A stretch of DNA of 64,000 bases from Tsukamurella paurometabola (GTDB lineage Bacteria > Actinomycetota > Actinomycetes > Mycobacteriales > Mycobacteriaceae): contig NZ_LR131273.1 in the NCBI RefSeq assembly GCF_900631615.1, forward strand, positions 744,001 to 808,000, written 5' to 3'. Positions 35,687 through 45,600 of the stretch are shown here, piece after piece. Positions within the stretch are counted from its first letter, which is position 1, and each line of letters opens with the position of its first letter. Under the pieces are notes generated by a model that worked only from the letters and a program-made list of their open reading frames with translations, was not told the DNA's origin and searched no databases. The position numbers and the translations under genes were made by a program.

Positions 35687-36505
35687 ATGACCACCGCCAT
35701 CCCGACCCGCACCGACGACCTGACCGGGCAGGTCGCCTTCGTGACCGGAGGCACCCGCGGCATCGGTGCCGCGATCGCCCGGCGCCTCGCCGAACAGGGC
35801 GCGAGCGTCGCCGTCGGGCACAGCCGCGAGAGCACCCAGGCCGACGCCTTCATCGACGAGCTGCGCGACCTCACGGCGGCCTCGGGCGCCACCGCGTCCG
35901 GGCACGTCGGCAACGTGGGTAATGCCGACGACTGCCGCCGCACCGTGGCAGAGGTGATCGACACGCACGGCCGGCTCGACATCCTCGTCAACAACGCCGG
36001 GATCACCGCGGACAAGGTGATCCTGGACCTCACCGACGAGGACTGGGAGTCCGTGCTCCGGGTCAATCTCTCCGGCTCCTTCTACATCGCACAGGCAGCG
36101 CTCGCGCACATGGTCGACAGGGGCACGGGGCGGATCATCAACCTGTCGTCCGTCGTCGGCGAAACGGGCAACGTCGGCCAGGCGAATTACGCCTCGTCGA
36201 AGTCCGGGCTCTTCGGCCTCACCAAGACACTCGCCCGGGAGGCCGCGTTCGCGCTCTCACGCCTAGGCAAGCTGGACGGTAACGACATCGGCATCACCGT
36301 GAATACCGTGAGCCCTGGAATGGTCGGCACCGAGATGGTCAACTCCATGCCCGACAGAGTCATCGCGAAACTGCGTCAACAGATCCCGGTCGGTCGCATC
36401 GCCGACCCGTCGGAGGTCGCGCGCGTCGTTCACTTCCTCGCGTCCGACGCCTCGGGCTACATCACCGGTCAGGTGTGGGGTGTCAACGGCGGCTACGACA
36501 TGTGA
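35687..36505 (+). CDS. SDR oxidoreductase, FabG/PhaB-like
   Basis: 272 residues. TGGTRGIGAAIARRLAEQGASVAV (nucleotide site), DILVNNAGI, SSVVGETGNVGQANYASSKSG with the YASSK catalytic pair, and VSPGMVGTEMV. It is close to acetoacyl-CoA or ACP reductases. Between the active-site helix and the next strand it carries an extra loop (FALSRLGKLDGNDIG) that FabG lacks. Last gene of the acyl-CoA ligase operon, 9 bases after the FAD enzyme gene; a 3-oxoacyl reduction step is a fair guess. Confidence 0.87.
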   Translation: MTTAIPTRTDDLTGQVAFVTGGTRGIGAAIARRLAEQGASVAVGHSRESTQADAFIDELRDLTAASGATASGHVGNVGNADDCRRTVAEVIDTHGRLDILVNNAGITADKVILDLTDEDWESVLRVNLSGSFYIAQAALAHMVDRGTGRIINLSSVVGETGNVGQANYASSKSGLFGLTKTLAREAAFALSRLGKLDGNDIGITVNTVSPGMVGTEMVNSMPDRVIAKLRQQIPVGRIADPSEVARVVHFLASDASGYITGQVWGVNGGYDM

Positions 36506-36533
36506 TGCGCCCCGACCGGGAGCTGTGCCTCCG

Positions 36534-37982
36534 TCAGACCTTGATCGCGGGGCGGGCGCCCGCGGGGCCGGCGAACACCGTCCGGCCCAGGCCCTGCCAG
36601 ACCAGCAGGACGATGCCGAGGGTCACCGAGACGGCGCCGGCGGGGACGTCGAGCGGCCAGTAGGCGATCGCGCCGGCGACGATCATCGCGACGCCGATCC
36701 CCACCGAGACCGTCAGGTCCTGCTTGGCCATCGGGATCATCTTCCGGCCCGTGGTCCACAGGCTCACGGGCGTGCGGCGCAGCACCTCGCTGATCGCGAC
36801 GGTGAAGAACGCGGTCACGATGAACGTGCAGATGGTGAGGATCGGGGCGTAGACGTCGAAGCGGAAGCGCTGGATCGTGGGCGCCAGCTCCTGCAGCGCG
36901 AAGGCGTGCACCAGGAAGATGCCGAACGAGCGATCGGAGGCGGTCGTGAGGAACTTGTCCCAGAACGAGCCGGCGGTGCGGTAGTCGGACCAGTAGGTCC
37001 CCGCCGCGTACAGCGCCATGATGATCATCACGAACATCACCGCGGCGTAGGGGCGGAAGACGTTCGCCGCGTCGGTCGGGAACAGGCCGACCATGCTCAC
37101 CTTGTACCCGTAGGCGATCAGGGTGACGATCACGACGCCGATCGCGACGGTGATGACCCGCCCGCGGAAACGCGAGAACCACGCCCGGACCTCGCCGAGG
37201 TGCATGGCCGCGATGCAGCCGAGCAGGGTGAAGAACTGGTACGGGAAGATCGTCGCCGGCAGGTGGTTCCACAGCTTCGCGAGCAGCCCGTAGTTGAACA
37301 TCTCCGGGCGCGCGGTGGTCATGTAGTGCAGCAGGACCAGGTGGAAGACGAAGCTCGCCGCCAGGATGTACTTGTGGTACCCCATGGTCCAGCGGAGGAA
37401 CTTCAGCAGGAACGGGAAGATCAGGTACACCTGCATCGTCACGAAGACGAAGTAGAGGTGGTACCAGGCGTCGCCGGTGAGCAGGTCGTAGGCGAGCACC
37501 TTGAGCGCCGCCTTCGTCGACTCCCACGTCTCGAAGGTGCGCGTGACGTTGGAGAACGCCGGCGGCCACATCACGTACATGTGGTAGAGCCAGTAGAAGA
37601 CGCTCCAGGTCAGGAAGGGCAGGCCCACCGCCTTGTACCGGCGGCGCCAGAAGTCGATCGGGTCCAGCTTCCGGTCGCGGTACTGGTACACCAGGACGAA
37701 GCCGGTGAGCGCGAAGAAGGCGTTGCGGGTGTAGTGGAAGATCGTCTGGATCGCGTTCGACGCGACGCTGAACGGGAACGTGGTGCCCGAGACGCAGTGG
37801 TCGAAGATGACGCCCGCGAAGGTCACGATCCGCACGATGTCGAGCTCGTAGAGGTGCCCGCCACCGCGCTTGGGCTTCGACGGTGCCCCATCGGTCGCGG
37901 GCACGGGCCGATCGGGCACGGGCTGCTCGGGCGCGGGTACCGCCACGGGCTCAGGCGTCGGTTCGACGCCGCGGTCGCTCAT
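36534..37982 (-). CDS. Membrane acyltransferase family 3 protein
   Basis: 482 residues from ATG 37982 (GTG 38000 is an alternative start). A Pro-rich N-terminal stretch, then LYELDIVRIVTFAGVIFDHCVSGTTFP: the catalytic His region of acyltransferase-3 (usually RxxAxxxVxxxH) reads RIVTFAGVIFDH. About ten membrane spans follow, including AFFALTGFVLVYQY, the LTGFxL block of the family. Such enzymes transfer acetyl or longer acyl groups to glycans or lipids at the membrane. No glycan cluster is adjacent; the substrate is unknown. It converges on the SDR operon with 28 bases between stops. Confidence 0.87.
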   Translation of the reverse strand: MSDRGVEPTPEPVAVPAPEQPVPDRPVPATDGAPSKPKRGGGHLYELDIVRIVTFAGVIFDHCVSGTTFPFSVASNAIQTIFHYTRNAFFALTGFVLVYQYRDRKLDPIDFWRRRYKAVGLPFLTWSVFYWLYHMYVMWPPAFSNVTRTFETWESTKAALKVLAYDLLTGDAWYHLYFVFVTMQVYLIFPFLLKFLRWTMGYHKYILAASFVFHLVLLHYMTTARPEMFNYGLLAKLWNHLPATIFPYQFFTLLGCIAAMHLGEVRAWFSRFRGRVITVAIGVVIVTLIAYGYKVSMVGLFPTDAANVFRPYAAVMFVMIIMALYAAGTYWSDYRTAGSFWDKFLTTASDRSFGIFLVHAFALQELAPTIQRFRFDVYAPILTICTFIVTAFFTVAISEVLRRTPVSLWTTGRKMIPMAKQDLTVSVGIGVAMIVAGAIAYWPLDVPAGAVSVTLGIVLLVWQGLGRTVFAGPAGARPAIKV

Positions 37983-38000
37983 CGTCTGGTCCACACCCAC

Positions 38001-38319
38001 TGATCACAATCCTGACTACAGCACAGCAATACCTGGTCACAGGCCCTTCGTACGGTAGCCGTTGCGACTGCGCCGCTCCAACTCAGACGCGCATTGCCAG
38101 GAGACTGCCAGGACGCCCCGCACGGCCCGTCCCGCGGCCGAAGAGGTTGTGAGCAGGTGGGCAATGCGCGCCCCGCATGGCTCGTCCCCCGCCCGACCGT
38201 GCCGAGAGACCCGCCGCGCGGGAGACGACGGCGCGCGGGTTGCCGGCGGTTTCGGCGGCGAGATCGCAGGTCGCGCTCTCCGAAACCGCAGGGAATCCAG
38301 CACCGTCCGGACCGCGAAC
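38001..38319. other. 319-base intergenic region without a gene
   Basis: I see no supported gene here. A 10-base inverted repeat, GCGGTTTCGG (38246-38255) and CCGAAACCGC (38280-38289), has a 24-base loop and no T-run, so it is not a simple terminator. It may be an operator or a loose stem downstream of the bdhA-like gene, which ends at 38320 on the minus strand. Confidence 0.4.
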
Positions 38320-39048
38320 TCAGTTGGCGGTCCAGCCGCCGTCCATCGTGTACGAGGCCCCGGTGACCATCGCGGCGGCGGGGCTGCACAGCCACGCCAC
38401 CAGGCCCGCGACCTCCTCGGGCTCGATGAGCCGCTTGATCGCCGGGCGGGCGAGGAAGACCTCGTCGGTCACGCGCTGCTCACTGATGCCGTGCGCCGCG
38501 GCCTGCTCGGCGATCTGCCGCGCCACCAGCGCGGTGCGCACGTAGCCGGGGTTCACGCAGTTACTGGTGACGCCGTGTTCCCCGCCCTCGAGTGCGGTCA
38601 CTTTGGACAGGCCCTCCACACCGTGCTTGGCCGCGACGTAGGCCGCCTTGTACTTGGACGCGCGCAACCCGTGCACCGAGGAGACGTGCACGATCCGGCC
38701 GAAGCCGCGTTGGTACATGCCGGGCAGGGCGGCGCGGGTGAGCAGGAAGGGCGCCTCCAGCATCAGCGCGAGGATGCGGTGGAACCACGCGGGGTCGAAC
38801 TCCTCGATCGGCGCGACGTGCTGCACGCCCGCGTTGTTGACCAGCACGTCGACGTCGAGGTGCAGGTCCGCGAGCGCCGCGGTGTCGGTGAGGTCGAGCT
38901 CGAGCGCGGTACCGCCGATCTCCGCGGCCAGGTCCGCGGCCGCGGCGCCGTCCCGGTCCACGACGGTGACGGCGGCACCGTCGGCGGCGAGGCGGCGCGC
39001 GACGGCCGCCCCGATCCCCGCGGCGCCGCCGGTCACCATCGCCCTCAC
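38320..39048 (-). CDS. 3-hydroxybutyrate dehydrogenase-like SDR
   Basis: 242 residues from GTG 39048, GTGA-overlapped with the MFS stop. VTGGAAGIGAAVARRLAADGAAVTVVDRD, VLVNNAGVQHVAPIEEFDP (the QHVxPIEEFP block typical of D-3-hydroxybutyrate dehydrogenases), VSSVHGLRASKYKAAYVAAKHGVEG with the YVAAK pair, and a C-terminal GASYTMDGGW. It would oxidise D-3-hydroxybutyrate to acetoacetate with NAD. The transporter gene upstream may import the hydroxyacid. A LysR gene lies divergently. Confidence 0.85.
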   Translation of the reverse strand: MRAMVTGGAAGIGAAVARRLAADGAAVTVVDRDGAAAADLAAEIGGTALELDLTDTAALADLHLDVDVLVNNAGVQHVAPIEEFDPAWFHRILALMLEAPFLLTRAALPGMYQRGFGRIVHVSSVHGLRASKYKAAYVAAKHGVEGLSKVTALEGGEHGVTSNCVNPGYVRTALVARQIAEQAAAHGISEQRVTDEVFLARPAIKRLIEPEEVAGLVAWLCSPAAAMVTGASYTMDGGWTAN

Positions 39049-40415
39049 GCGCGCACGTCCTGCGCTGCGCGGTCCAGCATCGCCCGGTCCTCCGCGTCGA
39101 TCGTGGCGAGGTCGATCCCCTTCGTCTCCCGGACGAAGAAGACCGCGAGGAAGGTGATGCCGCACGCGATCGCCAGGTACACGGCGACGGGCACGGCGGA
39201 GCCGAACTCCTTGAGCAGCTTGGTCGCGATGATCGGGGCGAGCGAACCGGCGGCGATCGACGTGACCTGCGCGGCCAGCGAGACGCCCGAGTAGCGCATG
39301 CGCGTCGGGAACGACTCGGCCATGATCGCGGGCTGCGGCGCGTACATCAGCGCGTGGAAGACCAGGCCGATGGTCACCGCGGCGACGACGACCGCGCCGT
39401 GGCCGGTGTCGAACATCGGGAAGGCGAAGAAGCCCCACGTCGCGGCGAGCGCGGCGCCCGCCCAGTAGACGGGCCTGCGGCCGACGCGGTCGGTCAGCGC
39501 ACCCGCGTACGGCATCACCGCGAAGTGCACGGCGTGCGCGATGAGCAGCCACATGAGGATGTCCGAGGTGTCCATCTTCACGACGGTCTTGAGGTACGTG
39601 ATCGAGAAGGTGACCACGAGGTAGTAGAAGATGTTCTCGCCGAAGCGCAGGCCCATCGCCGAGAGCACGCCGCGCGGGTACCGCTTGACCACCTCGACGA
39701 CGCCGTACGAGACGGCCTTCTCCTGCTCGATCTGCTGCTGGGCCTCCTTGAAGATCGGCGACTCGTCGACCTGCGTGCGGATGTAGTAGCCCACGAGCAC
39801 GATCACCGCGGACAGCCAGAACGCGATGCGCCAGCCCCACGCGAGGAAGTCGTCCTCGGACAGCGCGTTGGTCAGGATCAGCAGCACGACGGTGGCGGCG
39901 AGGTTGCCGCCCGGCACGCCGGCCTGCGGCCACGACGCCCAGAAGCCGCGGGACTTGTTCGGGCTGTGCTCGGCGACGAGCAGTACGGCGCCGCCCCACT
40001 CGCCGCCCACCGCGAAGCCCTGGATGAAGCGCAGCACCACGAGCAGGAAGGGCGCCCAGTAGCCGATCTGGTCGAAGGTGGGCAGGCAGCCCATGAGGAA
40101 GGTGGCGACGCCGACCATGAGGATCGAGACCTGCAGCAGCTTCTTGCGGCCGAGCTTGTCGCCCAGGTGACCGAAGACGATGCCGCCGATCGGGCGGGCC
40201 GCGAAGCCCACCGCGTAGGTCACGAACGCCGCGATGATGGCGTCGTACTCGCTGGCGCCCGCCTTGAAGAAGATCTTGTTGAACACCACCGTGGCGGCGA
40301 TGCCGTAGAGGAAGAACTCGTACCACTCGACGACCGTGCCGGCCATCGACGCGGCGACGATCTTGCGGAGGCCCCCGGGGCGTTCGAGGGACTGCTCCTG
40401 GTCGGTCTGCGCCAT
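39045..40415 (-). CDS. MHS-family MFS transporter
   Basis: 456 residues from ATG 40415; AAGGAG lies 6 bases before it, and the GTG at 40421 sits inside the ribosome-site spacing, so it is rejected. Twelve spans. MHS signatures: MAGTVVEWYEFFLYG, the GHLGDKLGRKKLL loop, FIQGFAVGGEWGGAVLLVAEHSP, and a C-terminal RETKGIDL. Family members import organic acids (shikimate, proline/betaine, metabolites) with protons. Coupling to a 3-hydroxybutyrate dehydrogenase suggests a hydroxyacid substrate. Confidence 0.9.
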   Translation of the reverse strand: MAQTDQEQSLERPGGLRKIVAASMAGTVVEWYEFFLYGIAATVVFNKIFFKAGASEYDAIIAAFVTYAVGFAARPIGGIVFGHLGDKLGRKKLLQVSILMVGVATFLMGCLPTFDQIGYWAPFLLVVLRFIQGFAVGGEWGGAVLLVAEHSPNKSRGFWASWPQAGVPGGNLAATVVLLILTNALSEDDFLAWGWRIAFWLSAVIVLVGYYIRTQVDESPIFKEAQQQIEQEKAVSYGVVEVVKRYPRGVLSAMGLRFGENIFYYLVVTFSITYLKTVVKMDTSDILMWLLIAHAVHFAVMPYAGALTDRVGRRPVYWAGAALAATWGFFAFPMFDTGHGAVVVAAVTIGLVFHALMYAPQPAIMAESFPTRMRYSGVSLAAQVTSIAAGSLAPIIATKLLKEFGSAVPVAVYLAIACGITFLAVFFVRETKGIDLATIDAEDRAMLDRAAQDVRA

Positions 40416-40536
40416 ACCCACTCCTTGTGCGACGGATCACGGCCGCGATCGAGTGTGACGCGCGCCATGCTCACCGCAGTATGTATGGATAAAATCGCAC
40501 ACACAATGCCCATATCTGCGGATCGGATCTGCGTTC

Positions 40537-41445
40537 ATGCACACTCCTGAGCCGAGCGCCGACGGACTGCTCACACTCCTGGCCGTCGCGCGCACCGGCC
40601 GCTACACCGCCGCGGCCGACCTCCTGGGCATCAACCACACCACCGCCTCGCGCCGGGTCGCCGCGCTGGAGCAGGCGCTCGGCGGGCCGCTGCTGGCCCG
40701 CGGCGCCGCGGGCTGGGAGCTCACCGAACTCGGCCGGTCGGGCGCGGCCGCCGCAGAGCGGATCGAGGCGGTGCTCCACGGGCTCGACGCGGACACCGCC
40801 CACGACCTGCACGGCACGGTGCGCATCGCCGCGACCGACGGCTTCAGCGCCCGCGTCGTCGCGCCCGCGATCGCGGAACTCGGGCGCGCGCACCCGAGGC
40901 TGTCCGTCGACCTGCTGACGGTGACGCGCCGCGCACCGTCGACCCGCTCGGGCGTCGACATCGAGGTCGTCGTGGGCCGACCGGAGACCTACCGGGTGGA
41001 ACCGGAACTCCTCGCGCCGTACCGGCTGGGCCTGTACGGCTCGCGGCAGTACCTCGCCACCGACGGGACGCCCGAGCACACGCGCGACCTCGCCGGCCGA
41101 CCCCTCGTGTACTTCATCGACTCGATGCTCACCGTCGACGACCTGGACCTCGCCCGCGTGCTCGTGCCCGACATGACCGACCGGCTCAGCTCGACGAACG
41201 TGCTGGTGCACGTCGAGGCCACGTGCGCGGGCGCCGGCCTGGGCCTGCTCCCCTGCTTCCTCGCCGACAGCCGCCCCGACCTCGTGCGCGTCCTCCCCGA
41301 CGAGGTCTCCGTGCAGCTCGAGTACTGGATGGTGGTGCGGCCGGAGGCGGCCCAGCGGCGCGAGGTCGCCGCCGTCGTCACCGCGCTGCGCGCGCAGGTG
41401 GCGGCGATGCGGGCGGTCCTCCTGGGCGCGATCCCCCACGGTTGA
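40537..41445 (+). CDS. LysR-family transcriptional regulator
   Basis: 302 residues. The N-terminal winged helix (LTLLAVARTGRYTAAADLLGINHTTASRRVAALEQALGGPLL) and periplasmic-binding-like effector domain are typical. It is divergent from the MHS-dehydrogenase unit across 121 bases. On the minus strand, TTGTGT, 17 bases, then CATACT within 40476-40510 would serve the transporter gene. It is expected to activate that unit in response to its substrate, and to regulate itself. Confidence 0.88.
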   Translation: MHTPEPSADGLLTLLAVARTGRYTAAADLLGINHTTASRRVAALEQALGGPLLARGAAGWELTELGRSGAAAAERIEAVLHGLDADTAHDLHGTVRIAATDGFSARVVAPAIAELGRAHPRLSVDLLTVTRRAPSTRSGVDIEVVVGRPETYRVEPELLAPYRLGLYGSRQYLATDGTPEHTRDLAGRPLVYFIDSMLTVDDLDLARVLVPDMTDRLSSTNVLVHVEATCAGAGLGLLPCFLADSRPDLVRVLPDEVSVQLEYWMVVRPEAAQRREVAAVVTALRAQVAAMRAVLLGAIPHG

Positions 41446-41565
41446 GCGACACCGCCCGCGCGGCGCGCTGCACCCCGCTGCCCCGACACCGCCCGCGAAG
41501 CCTCCGCCACGGCTAATGTGGAATTGCAAACCGCGCGTCGCGCAGTGCCGAACAAGGGGGTTCCC

Positions 41566-42585
41566 ATGACCGTTCTCGCCGAGACCACCGGGACGCGGAA
41601 CATCGGACTGTTGGGGATCGGGGCGTACCGTCCGGAGCGGGTGGTCACCAACGACGAGATCTGCGCGGGCATCGACTCCTCCGACGAGTGGATCTTCACC
41701 CGGACCGGCATCAAATCGCGCCGGTTCGCGCGCCGGGACGAGACCGTCGTGGAGATGGCGACGGCGGCGGGCCGTCGCGCCGTCGCGAACGCCCTCCTCA
41801 CCGGCGCGGACATCGACGCCGTGATCGTGGCGACGAACACCCACTACCTGCAGACCCCCGCCGCGGGCGTGAAGGTCGCGACGGAGCTGGGCGCCAACGG
41901 TGTCCCGGCCTTCGACGTCACCGTGGGCTGCGCGGGCTTCGGCTACGCCATGGCCCTGGCGTCGGACATGGTGCGCGGCGGCAGTGCGACGCGGGTCCTG
42001 GTGATCGGCGCCGAACAACTGTCGGTGAGCATGGACATGACCGATCGCGGGAACTGCTTCATCTTCGGCGACGGCGCGGGGGCGGTCGTGGTCGGCCCGG
42101 CCGAGGAACAGCAGCTCGGCCCCGTGGTGTGGGGCAGCGACGGCACGCAGTTCAACGCGATCCGGCAGGACATCGACTGGATCAGCTACCTCGACGGCGA
42201 CGACCACGAGGACCGCCCGTACCTGCGCCTGGAGGGCACCGCGGTGTTCCGCTGGGCCGCGTTCGAGATGGGCAAGGCGGCACAGCGCGCGCTCGACGCC
42301 GCGGGCGTCACCGCCGCCGACGTCGACGTCTTCGTCCCGCACCAGGCGAACTCGCGGATCAACGAGGTCCTGGCCCGCAGCCTGCACCTGCCCGAGCACA
42401 CTGTGATCGCCGACGACATCGAACGCACCGGCAACACCTCCGCCGCATCCATCCCGCTGGCGATGGACGACCTGCTCTCCAGCGGCCGGGCGAAGCCCGG
42501 GCAGACCGCGCTGCTCCTCGGCTACGGAGCCGGGCTGAGCTACGCCGCGCAGGTCGTGAAGCTGCCGCCCGCGCCGTTCGACTGA
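41566..42585 (+). CDS. 3-oxoacyl-ACP synthase III (KAS III) family protein
   Basis: 339 residues from ATG 41566, with AAGGGGG 7 bases before it; the frame opens earlier at 41518 without a ribosome site. Catalytic triad: Cys in VGCAGFGYA, His in [10 protein letters not shown], Asn in [23 protein letters not shown] and the SDEWI block match FabH. It could prime fatty acid or specialised polyketide chains. The position next to no other fab gene and the ending [13 protein letters not shown] resemble a long-chain or specialised KAS III. Alternatively a stand-alone FabH paralogue. Confidence 0.87.
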   Translation: MTVLAETTGTRNIGLLGIGAYRPERVVTNDEICAGIDSSDEWIFTRTGIKSRRFARRDETVVEMATAAGRRAVANALLTGADIDAVIVATNTHYLQTPAAGVKVATELGANGVPAFDVTVGCAGFGYAMALASDMVRGGSATRVLVIGAEQLSVSMDMTDRGNCFIFGDGAGAVVVGPAEEQQLGPVVWGSDGTQFNAIRQDIDWISYLDGDDHEDRPYLRLEGTAVFRWAAFEMGKAAQRALDAAGVTAADVDVFVPHQANSRINEVLARSLHLPEHTVIADDIERTGNTSAASIPLAMDDLLSSGRAKPGQTALLLGYGAGLSYAAQVVKLPPAPFD

Positions 42586-42685
42586 CGGCCGACCGACCGC
42601 CGCCCCCGGACCGCCACCGCGACCGCCGCCGCACCCGCCGCGGAGGCGCGACGACACCGCACCGCGCTAGACTGTCCGCTTGACC

Positions 42686-45600
42686 ATGAGCGCATCGACT
42701 GCCGGCGGAGGGCCCTCGTTCACCCCCGAGGACCTGATCGGTTTCTTCGGGGGGCCGACCGTGCGCCGCGCGGGCGAGTACGTGGGCAGCGGCCTCATCG
42801 GCGACCTCGAGTGGGACGACGAGAAGCGCCTCGTCACGGGCGTCGTGGCCGGCACCCGCGAGTACGACACCCAGGTGTGGATCGAGCCCGGCGGCTCCGG
42901 CTGGCGTCCCGTGCGCAGCCTCTGCACCTGCCCGGTCGCCCTCAACTGCAAACACGGTGCCGCGCTGCTGCTCGAGCTCACCGCGGAGGACGTCGAGGAG
43001 AGCGAGGTCCCGCAGCCGGATCCCTGGGAGCGGCAGCTCGCCGCCCTGCTGCCCGAGGCCCCGCGGACCAGCGCCGCGGTGCTGCCCGTCGCGCTGCAGT
43101 TCGACGTCGACGAGCGCGGTGTCGTCTCCGGGCAGCGCCTGCAGGTACGGCTCGCGACGCCCGGCATGCGGGAGGGCTCGTGGGTGGCCGGCGACGTCCG
43201 GTGGCGCACCATCGCCACCGCGCCGCGGGTGGCGCCCGCGCAGCGCGACGTGCTCGCGCCGCTCGCGCAGCTCATCACCTGGTCGCTGTACGGGGTGGAC
43301 GCCTGGGCCGACCTCGGCATGGTCGACACCCCGTTGCTGTGGGACCAGCTGCGCGCCGTCCGCGACGCGGGCGTGCCGCTGCTGAGCAAGAAACCCCGCG
43401 GCAGCGTGATCCTGGGCCCGCCCACGCGGCTCGGCCTGGTCACCCGCTCGGTGGACGGGACCGTCGAGCTGGACCGGGAGGTCGATTTCGGCGACGGTCC
43501 GCGGCCGTTCACCGGCGGACTGCTCGGCGCGCACCGCGCCCTCGGCGTCTTCCAGCAGGACGGCGACGTGCTGCGGCTCGCGCCGCTCGATCCGCCGCTG
43601 TCCCCGCAGCACACCACCGCGCTGCGCCGGTTCACCCCGGTCCGGGTGCCGACCGCCGCGGTTCCGGAGCTGCGCGAGAAGTACCTGCCGTACCTCGCGG
43701 CGGTGGCGCCGGTGCGCGACCCCGACCAGCTGGTCGGCGAGGTGGAGGTCTCCGGGCCCGAGTTGCTCTGCACCGCCCGCTACTTCCCCGAGGCCGCGGA
43801 GCTCGAGGTCGACTGGAAGTGGCGCTACACCGTCGGGGACGAGGCCCGCGACTACGTGCTCGGCCGCGAGCCCGCCGGACTGGCCGACGCCGTCGGGCAG
43901 CAGCGGATCACCCGCGCGATGGCCGTGGCGCTGCGCGAGGCCGCCGTCGGCGTGGACCATTCGCAGGGCTTCTACCGCGGCACCGAGGCCGCGGTGTGGT
44001 TGGCCGAGGTCGCGCCGGTGCTGCGCTCGGTGCCGTCGGTGATCGTCGAGGTCACCGACGATCCCGGGTTCCGCTGGGCGGAGAGCTCGGCCTCGGTGTC
44101 CGTGCGGGTCCGGTCGGAGTCCGACAACCCGTCGACGGACTGGTTCGACCTCGAGGTCGCCGTGGAGGTCGACGGCGAGGAGGTCCCGTTCCGCGACGTC
44201 TTCACCGCCGTCGCCGCGGGCCACGACACGCTCGTCACGCCCGGCGGCGTGCTCGCCCGCATCGACGGTGAGCGCTTCGACCGGCTGCGGGAGCTGATCG
44301 GCGAGGCGCGGGACCTGCCGGCGCGCGGCGCCAAGCGCTCCTCCCGCGGCGCGCCGGGCTCCGCGGACCGGGACGGCCTGCGTATCAGCCGATTCCAGGC
44401 GGGGCTCGTCGACGACCTCGCGGACCTCGCCGACGCCACCGATTTCGACGGTGACTGGTCCCGCCGCGTGGGTGCCCTGACGGCGGGCGACCTGGCGCGG
44501 CAGGAGGCACCGTCGACCCTGCGGGCCGAGCTCCGGCCCTACCAGCGCGACGGCCTGGACTGGCTGGCGTTCCTGTACGACAACGACTTCGGCGGCATCC
44601 TGGCCGACGACATGGGCCTCGGCAAGACGGTGCAGACGCTCGCGCTGATCTGCCGCGCGCACGAGCGCGCGGAGGCCCGGCCCGGCCCGTTCCTCGTGGT
44701 CGCGCCGACGTCGGTGGTGGGCAACTGGGCCGCGGAGTGCCGGCGGTTCGCGCCGCACCTGACCGTGGCGGTGGTGTCGGAGACCGCGCGCAAGTCCGGC
44801 TCGTCGATCGCCTCGGTGGTCGCGGACGCCGATCTGGTGCTGACGTCGTACACCCTGCTGCGGCTGGACGCCGAGGAGTACGCGGCGGTCTCCTGGGCGG
44901 GCGTGATCCTCGACGAGGCGCAGTTCGTGAAGAACCCGCGCTCGAAGGCGTTCGCGGCGGTCTCGCTGCTGGACCGCGCGTTCACGCTGGCCGTGACGGG
45001 CACCCCGATGGAGAACCATCTCGAGGAACTGTGGGCGCTCACCGCGCTGACGGTGCCGGGCCTGTTCCCCGGGCGGTCGTGGTTCGCGGAGGAGTACCGG
45101 CGGCCCATCGAGCGCGGCGGCGACGACGACCGGCTCGCGCGGCTGCGCCGCCGGGTGCGCCCGTTCATGCTGCGGCGGACCAAGGACCTCGTCGCGAAGG
45201 ACCTGCCGGAGAAGACGGAATCGGTTGTGCAGGTGGAGCTCTCCGAGGAGCATCGGCACACCTACGATCGCGTGCTCGCCGACCAGCGGGCGAAGCTGCT
45301 GGGCCTGCTGGACGACTTCGAGGGCAACCGCTTCGAGATCCTGCGATCGCTGACCATGCTGCGGCGGCTCGCGCTGGACCCGTCGCTGGTGGACGAGGAG
45401 TTGGCGGTCGAGGACGTCGCCAAGCTCGACTACCTGGTGGAGAAGCTGGACGAGCTACTGGAGGAGCAGCACGCGGTGCTGGTGTTCAGCCAGTTCACGG
45501 GCTTCCTGCGCAAGGCGGCCGAGCGGCTCGACGAGGAGGGCGTGGAGTACGCCTACCTCGACGGCTCGACCACCGACCGCGCCGCGGCGATCGAGAAGTT

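Noticed and set aside
34076-36109. A 677-codon minus-strand frame over the FAD enzyme and SDR
   Set aside because: The plus-strand genes carry full catalytic motifs; the minus product is Gly/Arg/Asp-rich without motifs.
38246-38289. Inverted repeat as an intrinsic terminator
   Set aside because: The loop is 24 bases and no T-run follows on either strand.
42359-45259. A 966-codon minus-strand frame over the helicase
   Set aside because: The plus-strand frame has intact SWIM and SNF2 motifs; the minus frame is the antisense shadow.
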